DNA from: Halomarina rubra | GTDB taxonomy: Archaea; Halobacteriota; Halobacteria; Halobacteriales; Haloarculaceae | Assembly (NCBI RefSeq): GCF_023699475.1 | Contig: NZ_JALXFV010000003.1 | Coordinates: 131,856-195,855 of the forward strand | Reading direction: 5' to 3' | Length of the DNA: 64,000 nt | Shown here: positions 35,201-43,096 of the stretch, piece by piece | Numbering within the stretch: the stretch's first letter is position 1 | How the letters are laid out: the number at the start of each line of letters is the position of its first letter | Program-made: the position numbers and the translations under genes | The notes under the pieces: model-generated | Told to the model about the DNA's origin: nothing | Database searches by the model: none | Seen by the model: only the letters and a program-made list of their open reading frames with translations

Positions 35201-36526
35201 GACCGACGCCACCGTCGTCGACTGCTCGCCCGACTCGAAGACGCCGTCACCGTCGTCGACCCACACCAGCACGTCACCGTCGTCCGGCTCCGCGTCGGTG
35301 AACTCGAAGGCGAGACACTGCTCTTCGGTGAACGGCCCCGACTCGGTGACCGAGAGGTCGGAGAGCGAGCCACCGCTGGTGGGTGCCGTCTCGACGGTGA
35401 GCGCGTTCGTCTCCGCGCTGGTCGTCGTTCCGTCGGCGGCTTCGGCGTCGACCGTGACGGTCCGGTCACCGGCGGTCGCGGCGGTCGTGTCGACCTGGAA
35501 CGAACCGGTGTAGACCCCGTTTCCGGTGGCGGCCATCGCGACGGTTCCCGCGCCGAACGCCGACGCGTCGGCGGAGACGCCGCCGCTCTTCGCGTCGGTG
35601 ACCGTCGCCTCGACCGTCACCACGTCGCCGTCGCCGACGACACCGTCACCGTCGTCGGCGAGCGTCGCGTTCGAAATCGCGAGCGCGGGCGTGTCGACGG
35701 CGAACGAGAGGGTTGTCGACCCGGTGTTGCCGGCTGTGTCGACCGCACTCACGGCGACGGTGACGTCGCCGTCCGCGAAGGTGAACGGCGTTCCCGCGCT
35801 CGGGTCGACGGTGAGCGTCCCACCGCTGTACGAGACGTGCGGGTCGTCGACGCCAGCGTCGGTCAGTTTCGCACCGGCGGCGTCGGTGACGCCGACACGG
35901 AGTGCGCTCGTATCGAGGTTCGGGTCGGAGACGTCCACCGAGACGAGTGGCTGGTCGTCGGCGACGGTCCCCGTGGGCGACGCGTCGCCGAACGTCGGGG
36001 CGGACGAGTCGACGACGAAGGTGCCGGTGGTCGCCTGCGAACTGAGGCCGTAGATAGTCTCGTGTTCGCGCAGATAGCCGAACTCGGTGGCCGCGAGCTG
36101 GTAGGTTCCGTCCGGGACACCGGCGAGGTCGATACACGACGACCGGGTCGGCAGCGTGGCCGTCCCGACGTCGAACAGCGACGTGGGCAGGTCCAGCGAG
36201 AAGTACCGGCCGACGCTCCGGATGATGGGGATACCGCCACCAACTTCGTCGCCGCCGGACTCGACCTCGATCACGGTCTCGCCCTGCTCAACGACGCCGT
36301 CGCCGTCGTCGACCCAGACCCACACGTCTCCGCGACTCCCGCCGGAGTCGTCGTCGTCGAAAGTGAACGGGAGACACGTGTTCTGGGTGAACGGCCCCGT
36401 CCCGTCGACCGACAGACCCGTCACACTCGCCGCGGCCGTCCCGGTGAGCGCCACCGACCCGCCCACGACGGAGCAGACGAGCAGCGCCGAGAGGAACACC
36501 GCCCGCGTCGGGTTCACGGACGTCAC
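32201..36526 (-). CDS. PKD-domain surface glycoprotein with PGF-CTERM anchor
   Basis: About 1,441 residues from GTG 36526 (GTG 36517 is equally possible); both precede a signal peptide (AVFLSALLVCSVVGGSVALT). Two long duplicated modules follow, each with 'GPFT-x-x-x-C-L-x-F-x-F', VWVDDGDGV and 'ALAISNATLADDGDGVVGDG'. Then come four PKD domains with the shared SYEWAFGDG or DYEWAFGDG core, an ASPM-SPD2-Hydin-like Ig domain, a TDD-rich repeat stretch (about residues 1212-1257), a CARDB-like domain, a Thr/Pro stalk and the C-terminal GFGPGFGLTTALVALCLAGL-RRQR tripartite PGF-CTERM tail. Archaeosortase A would cleave it and attach it to a lipid. It is a cell-surface structural or adhesion protein with many N-glycosylation sites. 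Confidence 0.9.
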   Translation of the reverse strand: MTSVNPTRAVFLSALLVCSVVGGSVALTGTAAASVTGLSVDGTGPFTQNTCLPFTFDDDDSGGSRGDVWVWVDDGDGVVEQGETVIEVESGGDEVGGGIPIIRSVGRYFSLDLPTSLFDVGTATLPTRSSCIDLAGVPDGTYQLAATEFGYLREHETIYGLSSQATTGTFVVDSSAPTFGDASPTGTVADDQPLVSVDVSDPNLDTSALRVGVTDAAGAKLTDAGVDDPHVSYSGGTLTVDPSAGTPFTFADGDVTVAVSAVDTAGNTGSTTLSFAVDTPALAISNATLADDGDGVVGDGDVVTVEATVTDAKSGGVSADASAFGAGTVAMAATGNGVYTGSFQVDTTAATAGDRTVTVDAEAADGTTTSAETNALTVETAPTSGGSLSDLSVTESGPFTEEQCLAFEFTDAEPDDGDVLVWVDDGDGVFESGEQSTTVASVADTGSSGGGDDGSGDGGDGGDGGDGIRIIRSVDRYFSLALPASVFEVGTVTTPTESACVDLADVADGTYRLAAVESPDANTPSVLVGTSAQATSGSFEVDSPTDGDTSALAISNATLADDGDGVVGDGDVVTVEATVTNVGAGSVSANASAFGAGTVALTDADGDGVFEGTFTVTAADSTDGDHEVTVTAVDGSGDRAEGRSNALTLDTTPPVVVLPAPGRSLTVYDAADGDRYLRPGDTAAVEAKVTDATPVSVGIDTTILNGTTVELTDADGDGVFEGTFRVDPASTTPIHQANFLVTATDSQGLNTSVYTDSNASLVSDDLPPTAVAGPNRTVDVGSSVTFDGSASTDTVGIASYEWAFGDGETATGAQPSHTFDTAGVYTVTLTTTDLAGNEASDSLTVTVDGATELTVDAGANRTVDEDTAVTFHGNASSTDEGPTSYEWAFGDGTTANGATATHTFADPGVYTVTLTVTDALGNEDTDTVVVTVADVTAPTADAGANRTVDEDTLVTFDGSGSTDAVGVTDYEWAFGDGTTASGVSPSHAYAEPGEYTVTLTTTDAAGNTHTDRLTVTVTDGTAPTVDAGPDAVATADTPVTFSATATDDVGVVSYEWAFGDGTTASGAHATHTYTKSGTYTVTLTVTDANGNAETDTLVVRTPAVDLSASTLDFGRVGLHQDATRTLLVENTGSADLTLADVTLSGADADRFEVASAPTTVAPGANGSVVVGFDAAATSEHTATLHLVTDAPGDDAIAVSLVGEGTQPTDSDSGDTTDDTGDITDDTDDITDDTAEDAAGDATDDATDDTSDDATGDATDGSGGTAEGTERVSVTDVSLSSPHVTVGETVTVTATVTNTGDEPASHTVRVFDTTADRELLTKDVDVPAHDSVTVDLSTTVNRSGTVDLEVDGRTVGSVTVTQSTTPPTATPSTPTTTPAPADTVTTTSVVETPVSSTPGSAPTTAGSETAASESNGFGPGFGLTTALVALCLAGLLAVRRQR
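32757..32893. repeat. Coding minisatellite (TDD repeats) in surface protein
   Basis: On the minus strand this stretch encodes runs of T-D-D and A-T-D-D (for example DDTGDITDDTDDITDDTAED). The DNA is a run of degenerate 9-24-nt units built on GTCGTCAGTG/GTCGTCGGTG. Such tracts expand and contract easily by slippage. It makes an acidic, flexible linker between Ig-like domains. Confidence 0.7.
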
Positions 36527-36936
36527 GCGCCGACTCCGTCTGGCGTCGTGCCGTTGGCGGTTCGAACGGCCAGTCGACTCCCGTCGCCAGTCGCGGGCGC
36601 GCCGTCGGTCGCACGGACGCGAACGAATCGGTCGATTCCGACACTCACACACGGTCGAGTGCCAGATGTATTCACGGAATGAATGACTCCCTCAACGTTC
36701 ATACTGAGAGAAGTGAAATAACGAATCAAATAGCCACCGTTGAGATAGATTCTCAGCCGTGAGACGCTCACGCCCCGAGTGTCATCGGTGAAGGGAGACC
36801 TCGGACCGGTCGAGTGACGAGAGCGGACCTTCGATTCGTCAGTCGACGAGGCTCACAGCAGAACGAACGAAGGGGGAACCCGGATAAGAGGTGGCCGCCT
36901 AACTGACAGCGGCCGACAACGACCCAGGAGAGCACG
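36527..36936. other. Divergent promoter region of surface protein and metal ATPase
   Basis: This 410-nt spacer has no gene. The left half is AT-richer (GAAATAACGAATCAAATAGCC at 36712-36732), which could hold the promoter of the minus-strand surface glycoprotein, though that lies far (about 190 nt) from the start. The right half carries a 6-bp inverted repeat (36893-36914) and a GGAGAG ribosome-binding-like site at about 36927-36932 before the ATPase ATG. Confidence 0.5.
36893..36914. promoter_or_regulatory. Inverted repeat upstream of metal ATPase, candidate operator
   Basis: GGCCGC and GCGGCC are perfect inverted 6-mers separated by CTAACTGACA (10 nt). They lie 23-44 nt before the ATPase start and just downstream of a weak GATAAG TATA-like element at 36883-36888. 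That is where a repressor or activator could meet the pre-initiation complex. Binding by the neighbouring Lrp/TRASH regulator is a guess. Confidence 0.4.
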
Positions 36937-39048
36937 ATGGACACACACCACGACGGTTCGGGCGACGGAAGGGAGAGCGGCGGACGTGCTTCCAGTGACG
37001 GAAGCCAGCGGTCTCACACCGACCACAGCGGCCACGAACAGCTGTTCCGTCGCCGGTTCTGGGTGTCACTGGTCCTCTCGATTCCGGTCGTCTACTTCAG
37101 CGAGTTCGTCCAGGAGGTGGTCGGGTACACCGCACCGACGTTCCCCGGAAGCGCCTGGATTACGCCGGTGCTCTCGGTGGTCGTCTTCGCGTACGGTGGC
37201 GTCCCGTTCCTCTCGATGGCCCGGACGGAACTCGCCAATCGCGAACCGGGGATGATGATGCTCGTCTCGCTGGCCATCACCGTCGCGTTCGTCTACTCCA
37301 TCGCGAGTCTGTTCCTGCCGGGGACGACGCCGTTCTTCTGGGAACTCGTGACGCTCATCGACGTCATGCTGCTGGGTCACTGGATAGAGATGCGTTCGGT
37401 CCGTCGGGCGTCGGGTGCGCTCGACGAACTGGCGAAGCTCATGCCCGATACAGCGGAACGCATCACCGAGCGTGGCGACGTCGAGGAAGTGGCCGTCGCC
37501 GACCTCACCGAGGGCGACGTCGTCCTCGTTCGGCCGGGTGCGTCGGTGCCAGCAGACGGCGAGGTCGTCGAGGGAGCGTCGTCGGTCGACGAGTCGATGA
37601 TAACCGGGGAGTCCAGGTCCGTCGGGAAGGAACCGGGCGACGAGGTGGTCGCCGGGACCGTCAATCAGGACGGCAGTCTCCGCGTCGTAGTGACGAAGAC
37701 CGGCGACGAGACTGCGCTCGCGGGCATCGTGCGACTCGTCGACGAAGCCCAGCAGTCGCGGTCTCGGACACAGGTGCTCGCCGACCGTGCGGCCGGGTGG
37801 CTGTTCTACGTCGCGCTCGCCGTGGCCGCCATCACCGCAATCGCGTGGGTGCTGGCAACCGGGTTCGACATCGCCGTCCTCGAACGCGTCGTGACGGTTC
37901 TGGTCATCGCCTGCCCCCACGCGCTGGGCCTCGCCGTCCCGCTTGTCGTCGCCATCAACACCTCGACGGCCGCCCGGAACGGGATGCTGATTCGCGACCG
38001 CATCGCCATGGAGGAGGCACGGAACCTCGATACCGTGATGTTCGACAAGACCGGAACGCTGACCGAGGGCGAACAGGGTGTGGTCGGTGTCACGACCGTC
38101 GACGGGTGGAACGACCGGCGAGCGCTCGCCGTCGCGGCCGGTGTCGAGGGCGACTCCGAGCACATGATCGCTCGGGCGGTTCGCAGCGCCGCGACCGAGC
38201 GCGGGGTCGAGCCAGCGACCGTCACCGACTTCGAGAACCTCCGCGGACTCGGCGTCCGCGCGACCGTCGCTCCCGAGGCGACGTCGGCACCGACGCGGCC
38301 GAGTGGTACGTCGAGTGCGTCGAAGGGTGGCGAGACAGTTCACCTCGGTGGTCCGAACCTCCTCGAACGACTCGGCGTCGAACGACCATCCGCAATCGCG
38401 ACGTTCGCCGACGAAGCGGGTTCGAACGCACAGACCGTCGTCTACCTCGTTCGCGAGGAGTCGGCGGTCGTGGCGGCGTTCGCACTCGCGGACGTGGTTC
38501 GTGCGGAGAGTCGAGCGGCCATCGACGCGCTCCACGCGATGGGCATCGAGGTGGCGATGCTGACAGGTGACTCCGAAGACGTCGCTCGTGCGGTCGCCGT
38601 CGAACTCGGTATCGACCAGTACTTCGCGGAGGTCCTCCCGGACGAGAAGGACACGACGGTCGCCCGGCTCCAATCGGAGGGGAAGCTCGTCGCGATGGTC
38701 GGCGACGGCGTGAACGACGCACCGGCACTCGCCAGAGCCGACGTGGGTATCGCCATCGGCTCGGGCACCGACGTCGCCATCGAGTCCGGCGACATCGTCC
38801 TCGTCGACAACGACCCGAGAGACGTCGTTCGGCTCGTTCGGCTCTCGGCGGCGAGCTACCGAAAGATGCAGGAGAACCTCGTCTGGGCGACGGGCTACAA
38901 CGTCGTCGCACTCCCACTCGCGGCCGGACTGCTCGCGCCCATCGGCATCCTCCTCTCACCGGCCATCGGGGCGGTGTTCATGTCGCTCTCGACCATCGTC
39001 GTCGCTATCAACGCTCGGCGGCTCAAGACGGTCGACCTGTCTTCGTGA
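36937..39048 (+). CDS. P1B-type metal-transporting ATPase, CopB-like (CPH motif)
   Basis: A 703-residue heavy-metal pump. The N-terminal 33 residues are His/Ser/Gly/Asp-rich ([16 protein letters not shown] ... DHSGHEQ), with no CXXC metal domain. Motifs: actuator ITGES (about residue 223), membrane CPH (326-328), phosphorylation DKTGT (about 370) and hinge [11 protein letters not shown] (about 589). CPH instead of CPC, plus a His-rich N-terminus, is typical of the CopB-like P1B-3 group, which exports copper (Cu2+ or Cu+). It probably expels copper from the cytoplasm. Neighbouring regulator and Cys-rich genes support this. A Shine-Dalgarno-like GGAGAG precedes the ATG. Confidence 0.93.
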   Translation: MDTHHDGSGDGRESGGRASSDGSQRSHTDHSGHEQLFRRRFWVSLVLSIPVVYFSEFVQEVVGYTAPTFPGSAWITPVLSVVVFAYGGVPFLSMARTELANREPGMMMLVSLAITVAFVYSIASLFLPGTTPFFWELVTLIDVMLLGHWIEMRSVRRASGALDELAKLMPDTAERITERGDVEEVAVADLTEGDVVLVRPGASVPADGEVVEGASSVDESMITGESRSVGKEPGDEVVAGTVNQDGSLRVVVTKTGDETALAGIVRLVDEAQQSRSRTQVLADRAAGWLFYVALAVAAITAIAWVLATGFDIAVLERVVTVLVIACPHALGLAVPLVVAINTSTAARNGMLIRDRIAMEEARNLDTVMFDKTGTLTEGEQGVVGVTTVDGWNDRRALAVAAGVEGDSEHMIARAVRSAATERGVEPATVTDFENLRGLGVRATVAPEATSAPTRPSGTSSASKGGETVHLGGPNLLERLGVERPSAIATFADEAGSNAQTVVYLVREESAVVAAFALADVVRAESRAAIDALHAMGIEVAMLTGDSEDVARAVAVELGIDQYFAEVLPDEKDTTVARLQSEGKLVAMVGDGVNDAPALARADVGIAIGSGTDVAIESGDIVLVDNDPRDVVRLVRLSAASYRKMQENLVWATGYNVVALPLAAGLLAPIGILLSPAIGAVFMSLSTIVVAINARRLKTVDLSS

Positions 39049-39170
39049 ACGGGCACGGCGAACGCTCGCCGGACGACCTCTCGTCGGTCGACGAGACCGA
39101 GACCCGTCGGCGATACGCCGACGCGGTCGCACGGATGACCGAGAGACACGACCCAGGCGACCACGTGTGA
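39045..39170 (+). CDS. 41-residue ORF overlapping the ATPase stop
   Basis: GTG at 39045 overlaps the ATPase stop (GTGA) and starts a 41-residue acidic frame ([20 protein letters not shown], then [17 protein letters not shown]). Amino-acid composition is haloarchaeal, and the overlap suggests translational coupling. Too short to assign. It could be a real small peptide of the metal operon or a chance frame. Confidence 0.4.
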   Translation: MNGHGERSPDDLSSVDETETRRRYADAVARMTERHDPGDHV

Positions 39171-39253
39171 GTTCCCGGTCGTCATCCGTATTCCTCGGTC
39201 AGTCACGCCGACCCGGCACTTCCGAGAAGTACTCGCGTGACGTTTCGTACAGC

Positions 39254-40015
39254 ATGCGTCGCCACAGGTCACACAGCCGTTCAGCGGACACGAACGAGAC
39301 AGCGTCGGGGACGACCCACGGAGCAGTCGCCGGACTGTCGCTCGCGGCCGACGGACTCCGGTTCGTCGCCGACCGGAGGACGTTCGAACCGGGCGTCCCC
39401 GTCGACTGGACCTTCCGTATCCTCGACGACCGTGGCGACCCCGTCGAGGCGTTCGAAGAGAGTCACGGCCGGCGAAGCCACCTGGTCGTCGTTCGTCGCG
39501 ACCTCGTCGCGTTCCAGCATCTCCATCCGACACTGGACGAGACGGGCACGTGGCACTGTGACGGGTTCACGCTCCCACTCGGCGGCGTCTACCGCGCGTT
39601 CGTCGACGTCGTCGTCGACGGACGAGCGAGCACGCTCGGTTTGGACCTCTTCGCTTCGGGGACGTTCGACGTCGGTGCGGCGCTCCCGCCCGTGGAGACG
39701 GACGCTGACGCTCGGTACGAGGTCGAACTCCAGAGCGAACAAGTCGTAGCGGGCCGCTCTAGCCGGCTCTCGTTCGCCGTCTCCCGAACGGATGGAACGA
39801 CTCCAGACCTCCGACCGTATCTCGGCGCTCGGGGACACCTCGTCGCGGTACGCGACGGTGACCTCGCGTACCTCCACGTCCACCCCACGGAGACGGAAGT
39901 CGAGGGGCGCGTCGAGTTCGCAGTCACGTTCCCGACGCCCGGTCACTACCGCCTGTTCTTGCAGGCGAAACCGGACGACGCCCTCCTCACGACCTCGTTC
40001 GACGTCGAGGTGTGA
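39254..40015 (+). CDS. Conserved protein of metal island, duplicated HLVxVxxD..HxHP module
   Basis: About 253 residues from ATG 39254. Two similar beta-rich modules are visible. The first has RRSHLVVVRRDLVAFQHLHP (about residues 80-99) and the second has RGHLVAVRDGDLAYLHVHPT (about 196-215) with PGHYRLFLQAKPDD. The paired His clusters could bind metal. There is no signal peptide or membrane segment. A GTG at 39167 overlapping the previous stop would add 29 basic residues; I prefer the ATG. Position immediately after the P1B ATPase suggests a role in copper handling. Confidence 0.75.
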   Translation: MRRHRSHSRSADTNETASGTTHGAVAGLSLAADGLRFVADRRTFEPGVPVDWTFRILDDRGDPVEAFEESHGRRSHLVVVRRDLVAFQHLHPTLDETGTWHCDGFTLPLGGVYRAFVDVVVDGRASTLGLDLFASGTFDVGAALPPVETDADARYEVELQSEQVVAGRSSRLSFAVSRTDGTTPDLRPYLGARGHLVAVRDGDLAYLHVHPTETEVEGRVEFAVTFPTPGHYRLFLQAKPDDALLTTSFDVEV

Positions 40016-40038
40016 GACCGTCGGCTCTCAGGTGACGT

Positions 40039-40632
40039 TCACTCTCCTTCGGCCAGGCGCTCGTACTGCTCGGAGATTTCGGTCGCACACGACGAGCAAC
40101 AGACCGCATGGCTGTCGCCACTGTCGACTTCGACAGTCTCCCCACCGTCGCTAATCGTGTTCCCACAGACGGTGCAGACGAGGCCGAACGCCCCTTCGAC
40201 GCCGAGCCGTGGGTTCCACCGTGACTCGGCGAGCGGTTCGACCGACCACTCGGCGTCGTACTCTTCGGCGAGAGGACCGAGCAACTCGTCGAGTTCTATC
40301 GAACCCGACTGAACGGTCCCGACGACGGTCCCACCGACACCACGGCAGACGTGTTCGACGGCGTCGTGATTCGAGAGGTCGCGGGCGAGTTCGGCTGCAC
40401 TCGCGGGGCTACACTCGGCGACGACGAGCGATTCGTCCGTCGTGCCGAGCGTCGAGCGGTCGACGTCGACCGTGAACCGTCGGATGACGCCGAGTTCTTC
40501 GAGTCGTTCGACTCGGTTCGAGACCGTCGGCGCGGAGCGACCGACCTCGTCGGCGATGTCACGGAACGACCGGCGGGCGTCCTCCATCAGGAACGCGAGA
40601 ATCTGCCGGTCGATGTCGTCGAACTGTGTCAT
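40039..40632 (-). CDS. Lrp/AsnC regulator with TRASH metal-sensing domain
   Basis: A 197-residue regulator. The N-terminal winged helix-turn-helix is FDDIDRQILAFLMEDARRSF ... GRSAPTVSNRVERLEELGVI. A middle Lrp-like alpha/beta ligand domain follows. The C-terminal TRASH domain has CTVCGNTI (about residue 154) and CCSSCATEI (about 180), whose cysteines bind metal. Halobacterium salinarum VNG1179C has this architecture and controls a copper ATPase. It likely senses copper and controls the ATPase and neighbours. It is 6 nt downstream of DUF4396 on the same strand, so the two are probably co-transcribed. Confidence 0.92.
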   Translation of the reverse strand: MTQFDDIDRQILAFLMEDARRSFRDIADEVGRSAPTVSNRVERLEELGVIRRFTVDVDRSTLGTTDESLVVAECSPASAAELARDLSNHDAVEHVCRGVGGTVVGTVQSGSIELDELLGPLAEEYDAEWSVEPLAESRWNPRLGVEGAFGLVCTVCGNTISDGGETVEVDSGDSHAVCCSSCATEISEQYERLAEGE

Positions 40633-40638
40633 GAACGT

Positions 40639-41412
40639 TCAATCGGCCGTCGATGCACTCTCGCGCATCTCGGCGGGGTTGCTCATCCCTCCTTTCACAC
40701 CGAACCTGACGAGGAGGACGTTGACGGGCCACGCGACGAGGAAGCCGATCGACAGCGAGAACGCCAGCGCCGACCAGAACAGTAGCTCACCCATGTGGGC
40801 GTCGGCCGCCAACAACAGGTCCGTCCCGATGGCGAACACCTCCATCACCGTGATGGACGGCGTCTCACTCAGCAACGCATCCCACGTCGCCTCTTTGAAC
40901 CCGACACCGTCCTGCATCAACGGGCCGATGGTCAGCGCGTACCCGAACAGGTACGCGAAGCCGAACGTGACGGCGGCGACCCAGCCGACGGTGAGCGCGA
41001 GGATGCCCTGCGCGAGCGCGATGCCGACGACCTCCCCCGCGCCACAGCCGGAGTAGCAGTGTGCGGTCGAACGGAACCCCCGCCGCCACAACGAGTCGTG
41101 TGCGATCTGTGTTCGGCCGGTGTACCAGTAGACGGCGAGGCCGAACGGCCCGGAGTAGGCGACGACGAGCGTCCAGACACCCTTCATCATCGACCCGAGC
41201 GGTTCGTTGTTCGACCAGAGGTCCCACCACAGCACGCCGACACACGCGAGGACGACGAGCGCCCACACACCGACGACGAGCGGGTCCGAGAGGATGGGCA
41301 CGAGCGCCTCTCGGGCAGGCTCCAACGCGTGCTCGACCTGCCTCGTGAGACCGCTGGGTCCTCCAGACGACCGTGCTAGAGGGGTCGCAGTCACGCCGAT
41401 GTCTTCGACCAT
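40639..41412 (-). CDS. DUF4396 membrane protein
   Basis: A 257-residue integral membrane protein from ATG 41412 (GTG 41424 adds four residues). After an approximately 45-residue N-terminus it has about six helices: VVGVWALVVLACVGVLWWDL, VVAYSGPFGLAVYWY, a conserved AHCYSGCGAGEVVGIALAQG, GWVAAVTFGFAYLFGYAL, and two near the C-terminus. The HCYSGCGAGE motif (His and two Cys within a helix) is family-typical and could coordinate metal. DUF4396 genes often occur with copper-resistance genes, so a transport role is likely. A TTTTAA promoter element lies about 27 nt upstream. Confidence 0.85.
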   Translation of the reverse strand: MVEDIGVTATPLARSSGGPSGLTRQVEHALEPAREALVPILSDPLVVGVWALVVLACVGVLWWDLWSNNEPLGSMMKGVWTLVVAYSGPFGLAVYWYTGRTQIAHDSLWRRGFRSTAHCYSGCGAGEVVGIALAQGILALTVGWVAAVTFGFAYLFGYALTIGPLMQDGVGFKEATWDALLSETPSITVMEVFAIGTDLLLAADAHMGELLFWSALAFSLSIGFLVAWPVNVLLVRFGVKGGMSNPAEMRESASTAD

Positions 41413-41770
41413 TGCTCGCCACACTGTTCACGCGCCTGTTTTAACGCGTTTGCCCCTCGGCTTCCAAAGTGTACGTCCGATACTGTGCACGCGGCCTCAG
41501 GTGGCTCGTGAGAGGTTGTACTGCCTTCCTGTACACGGTGGACGCCTGCTAACCAGCGACCACGCGAACGCTGCTTTTGCGAAGGCCGAGTCCGACCGCC
41601 GGTCACTTTCGATTCGTAAACCGGCGATCGGTGGGAGGGTCGGTCGACAGTCGGCGAGCGACCCCAGGACCGGCGGTCTGGTCGAACCGTATCAACGTAG
41701 TGCCGGCACAGAGGGGGTCGAACTGTTAGCGAAAAATCGCTTGAAACAGCCACCCGTCTATCGAGACGCG
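41413..41770. other. Divergent spacer of DUF4396 and Cys-rich genes
   Basis: No gene is seen in these 358 nt. A TTTTAA element near 41435-41440 faces the DUF4396 gene. AGCGA-AAAA-TCGCT, a 5-bp inverted repeat (41728-41741), lies 30-43 nt before the Cys-rich gene's ATG, in the position of a promoter or operator. The middle has ordinary haloarchaeal composition. Confidence 0.45.
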
Positions 41771-42115
41771 ATGGTACTGCAAGACCTCAGTCACCTCGAC
41801 GAGAACGCCCAGAACTGCATCGACGACTGCTTCGAGGCCGTCCAAGCCTGTGAGTGGTGTGCCGACGAGTGCGCCGGTCACGGCGAGGAGATGGCCGAGT
41901 GCGTCCGGCTCTGTCGGGACGTCGCGGACATCGCCGCGCTCTGCGCTCGGACGTGCCTCCGGCAGTCCGACTACGACCACGGTATCGCAGAAGCCTGTGC
42001 GGACGCGTGTGATGCCTGCGCCGACGAGTGCGAGCAGCACGACGCCGACCACTGCCAGACCTGTGCCGAGGTCCTCCGGGAGTGCGCCGAGAGCTGTCGG
42101 ACGATGATGGCCTGA
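41771..42115 (+). CDS. Cys-rich four-helix-bundle copper-binding protein
   Basis: A 114-residue protein with 17 cysteines, in a pattern of CxxxC and CxxC pairs along four predicted helices (for example ACEWCADECAGH, ECVRLC, LCARTC, ACADACDACADEC, CQTC). This is the four-helix-bundle copper-storage (Csp/DUF326) family, whose Cys-lined core binds many Cu(I) ions. No signal peptide is present, so it acts in the cytoplasm. It sits at the right edge of the metal island, divergent from DUF4396. It would buffer copper that the ATPase then exports. Confidence 0.9.
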   Translation: MVLQDLSHLDENAQNCIDDCFEAVQACEWCADECAGHGEEMAECVRLCRDVADIAALCARTCLRQSDYDHGIAEACADACDACADECEQHDADHCQTCAEVLRECAESCRTMMA

Positions 42116-42325
42116 GCGAGGGCCGACCCACAGCGGACCCGGACGGGAGACGCCGGGCGCGCGCTGACGAGCAGTCCACGCGTAGTCGTACGGAGCGCCG
42201 AGCGTGAACTCACCGAGCGTGAACTCTTCGTGTGAATCGGGCTCGTCGGTCGCGCCCGGGTGTGGTCTCCAGCAACGACGAGGCCGCGAACCACGTACCG
42301 TCGAGAGCCGTACTGGGGAGGCCGC

Positions 42326-42721
42326 TCACACGACCCGGTCGCCGCCGGTGGTGACGTTCAGCCTCTCGACGGTCGTCGAGTTGACGCTGTTGATGGCGAC
42401 GAGGGTGACGCGTTCGTGGGCGGGTAGCGATAAGACGACCCGGGACTGGCCCGGTTCGAGCTGGGTCGTGTGGTACGGGTCGCCGTTCGCGCGGACGACC
42501 GAGACGGTCGTCACCTCGCTGGCGTTGGGCGTCGACGCGAGCGTGGCGACGACGCGGACGCCCGACCCCGACCAGGACTCGGTCGCCGCGATGTCGTCGA
42601 ACACCGTCGAGTCGGCGACGGCGGCGTCGACGGAGGGGTCGAGCGTGAGACACCCCCCGAGCGGGAGCGCCAGGGTCACCGCGACCGCGAGGAGGAGGCG
42701 ACCGAACCGGTCGGTGTGCAT
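42326..42721 (-). CDS. Small haloarchaeal lipoprotein
   Basis: A 131-residue protein with a hydrophobic N-terminus and a lipobox (LALPLGGCLTLDPS). Cys24 would be lipidated after export. The mature part is beta-rich and acidic, with YHTTQLEPGQSRVVLSLP resembling a small Ig-like domain. No family recognised. Probable surface anchor. The start ATG is 42721. Confidence 0.7.
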   Translation of the reverse strand: MHTDRFGRLLLAVAVTLALPLGGCLTLDPSVDAAVADSTVFDDIAATESWSGSGVRVVATLASTPNASEVTTVSVVRANGDPYHTTQLEPGQSRVVLSLPAHERVTLVAINSVNSTTVERLNVTTGGDRVV

Positions 42722-42898
42722 ACCGCCCCCTTCCGGGGCGACGTGAAAAACCGTTCACCCTGCACGCGTCGGTCTCCGGGACGCTCGTGCGGGGCGGCCG
42801 CTCGGACGGACGAGCGGAGAGAACGGCGGCGTCGCCGACGGCGAGCGCGGGTGCTCGCAACGCCGTCGTTTAATGGGCCGTGTTCTGTTGGGAGGCGT

Positions 42899-43096
42899 AT
42901 GGACGCGCCGCGCCGACCGAACTGGGAGTACATGACCATCGAACCGCCGAAGGGGTTGACCAAGCGCGAGACCATCGACCCGACCGACCGCCTCAACGGC
43001 CTCGGCGCGGAGGGCTGGGAGCTGACCGCGACCATCGACTACGACAAGGGCGGGACGAAGCTACTGGTCCTCAAACGACCGGTGTACGATGAGTGA
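42899..43096 (+). CDS. DUF4177-like small protein
   Basis: A 65-residue protein with WEYMTIEPPKGLTKRE and LNGLGAEGWELTATI, then LLVLKRPV. This is the DUF4177 pattern (a short strand, then 'LN-x-x-G-x-E-G-W-E-L'). Function unknown. Its end overlaps the next gene's start by 8 nt, so both are co-translated. The longer frame from 42470 has an unlikely basic N-terminus. Confidence 0.8.
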   Translation: MDAPRRPNWEYMTIEPPKGLTKRETIDPTDRLNGLGAEGWELTATIDYDKGGTKLLVLKRPVYDE

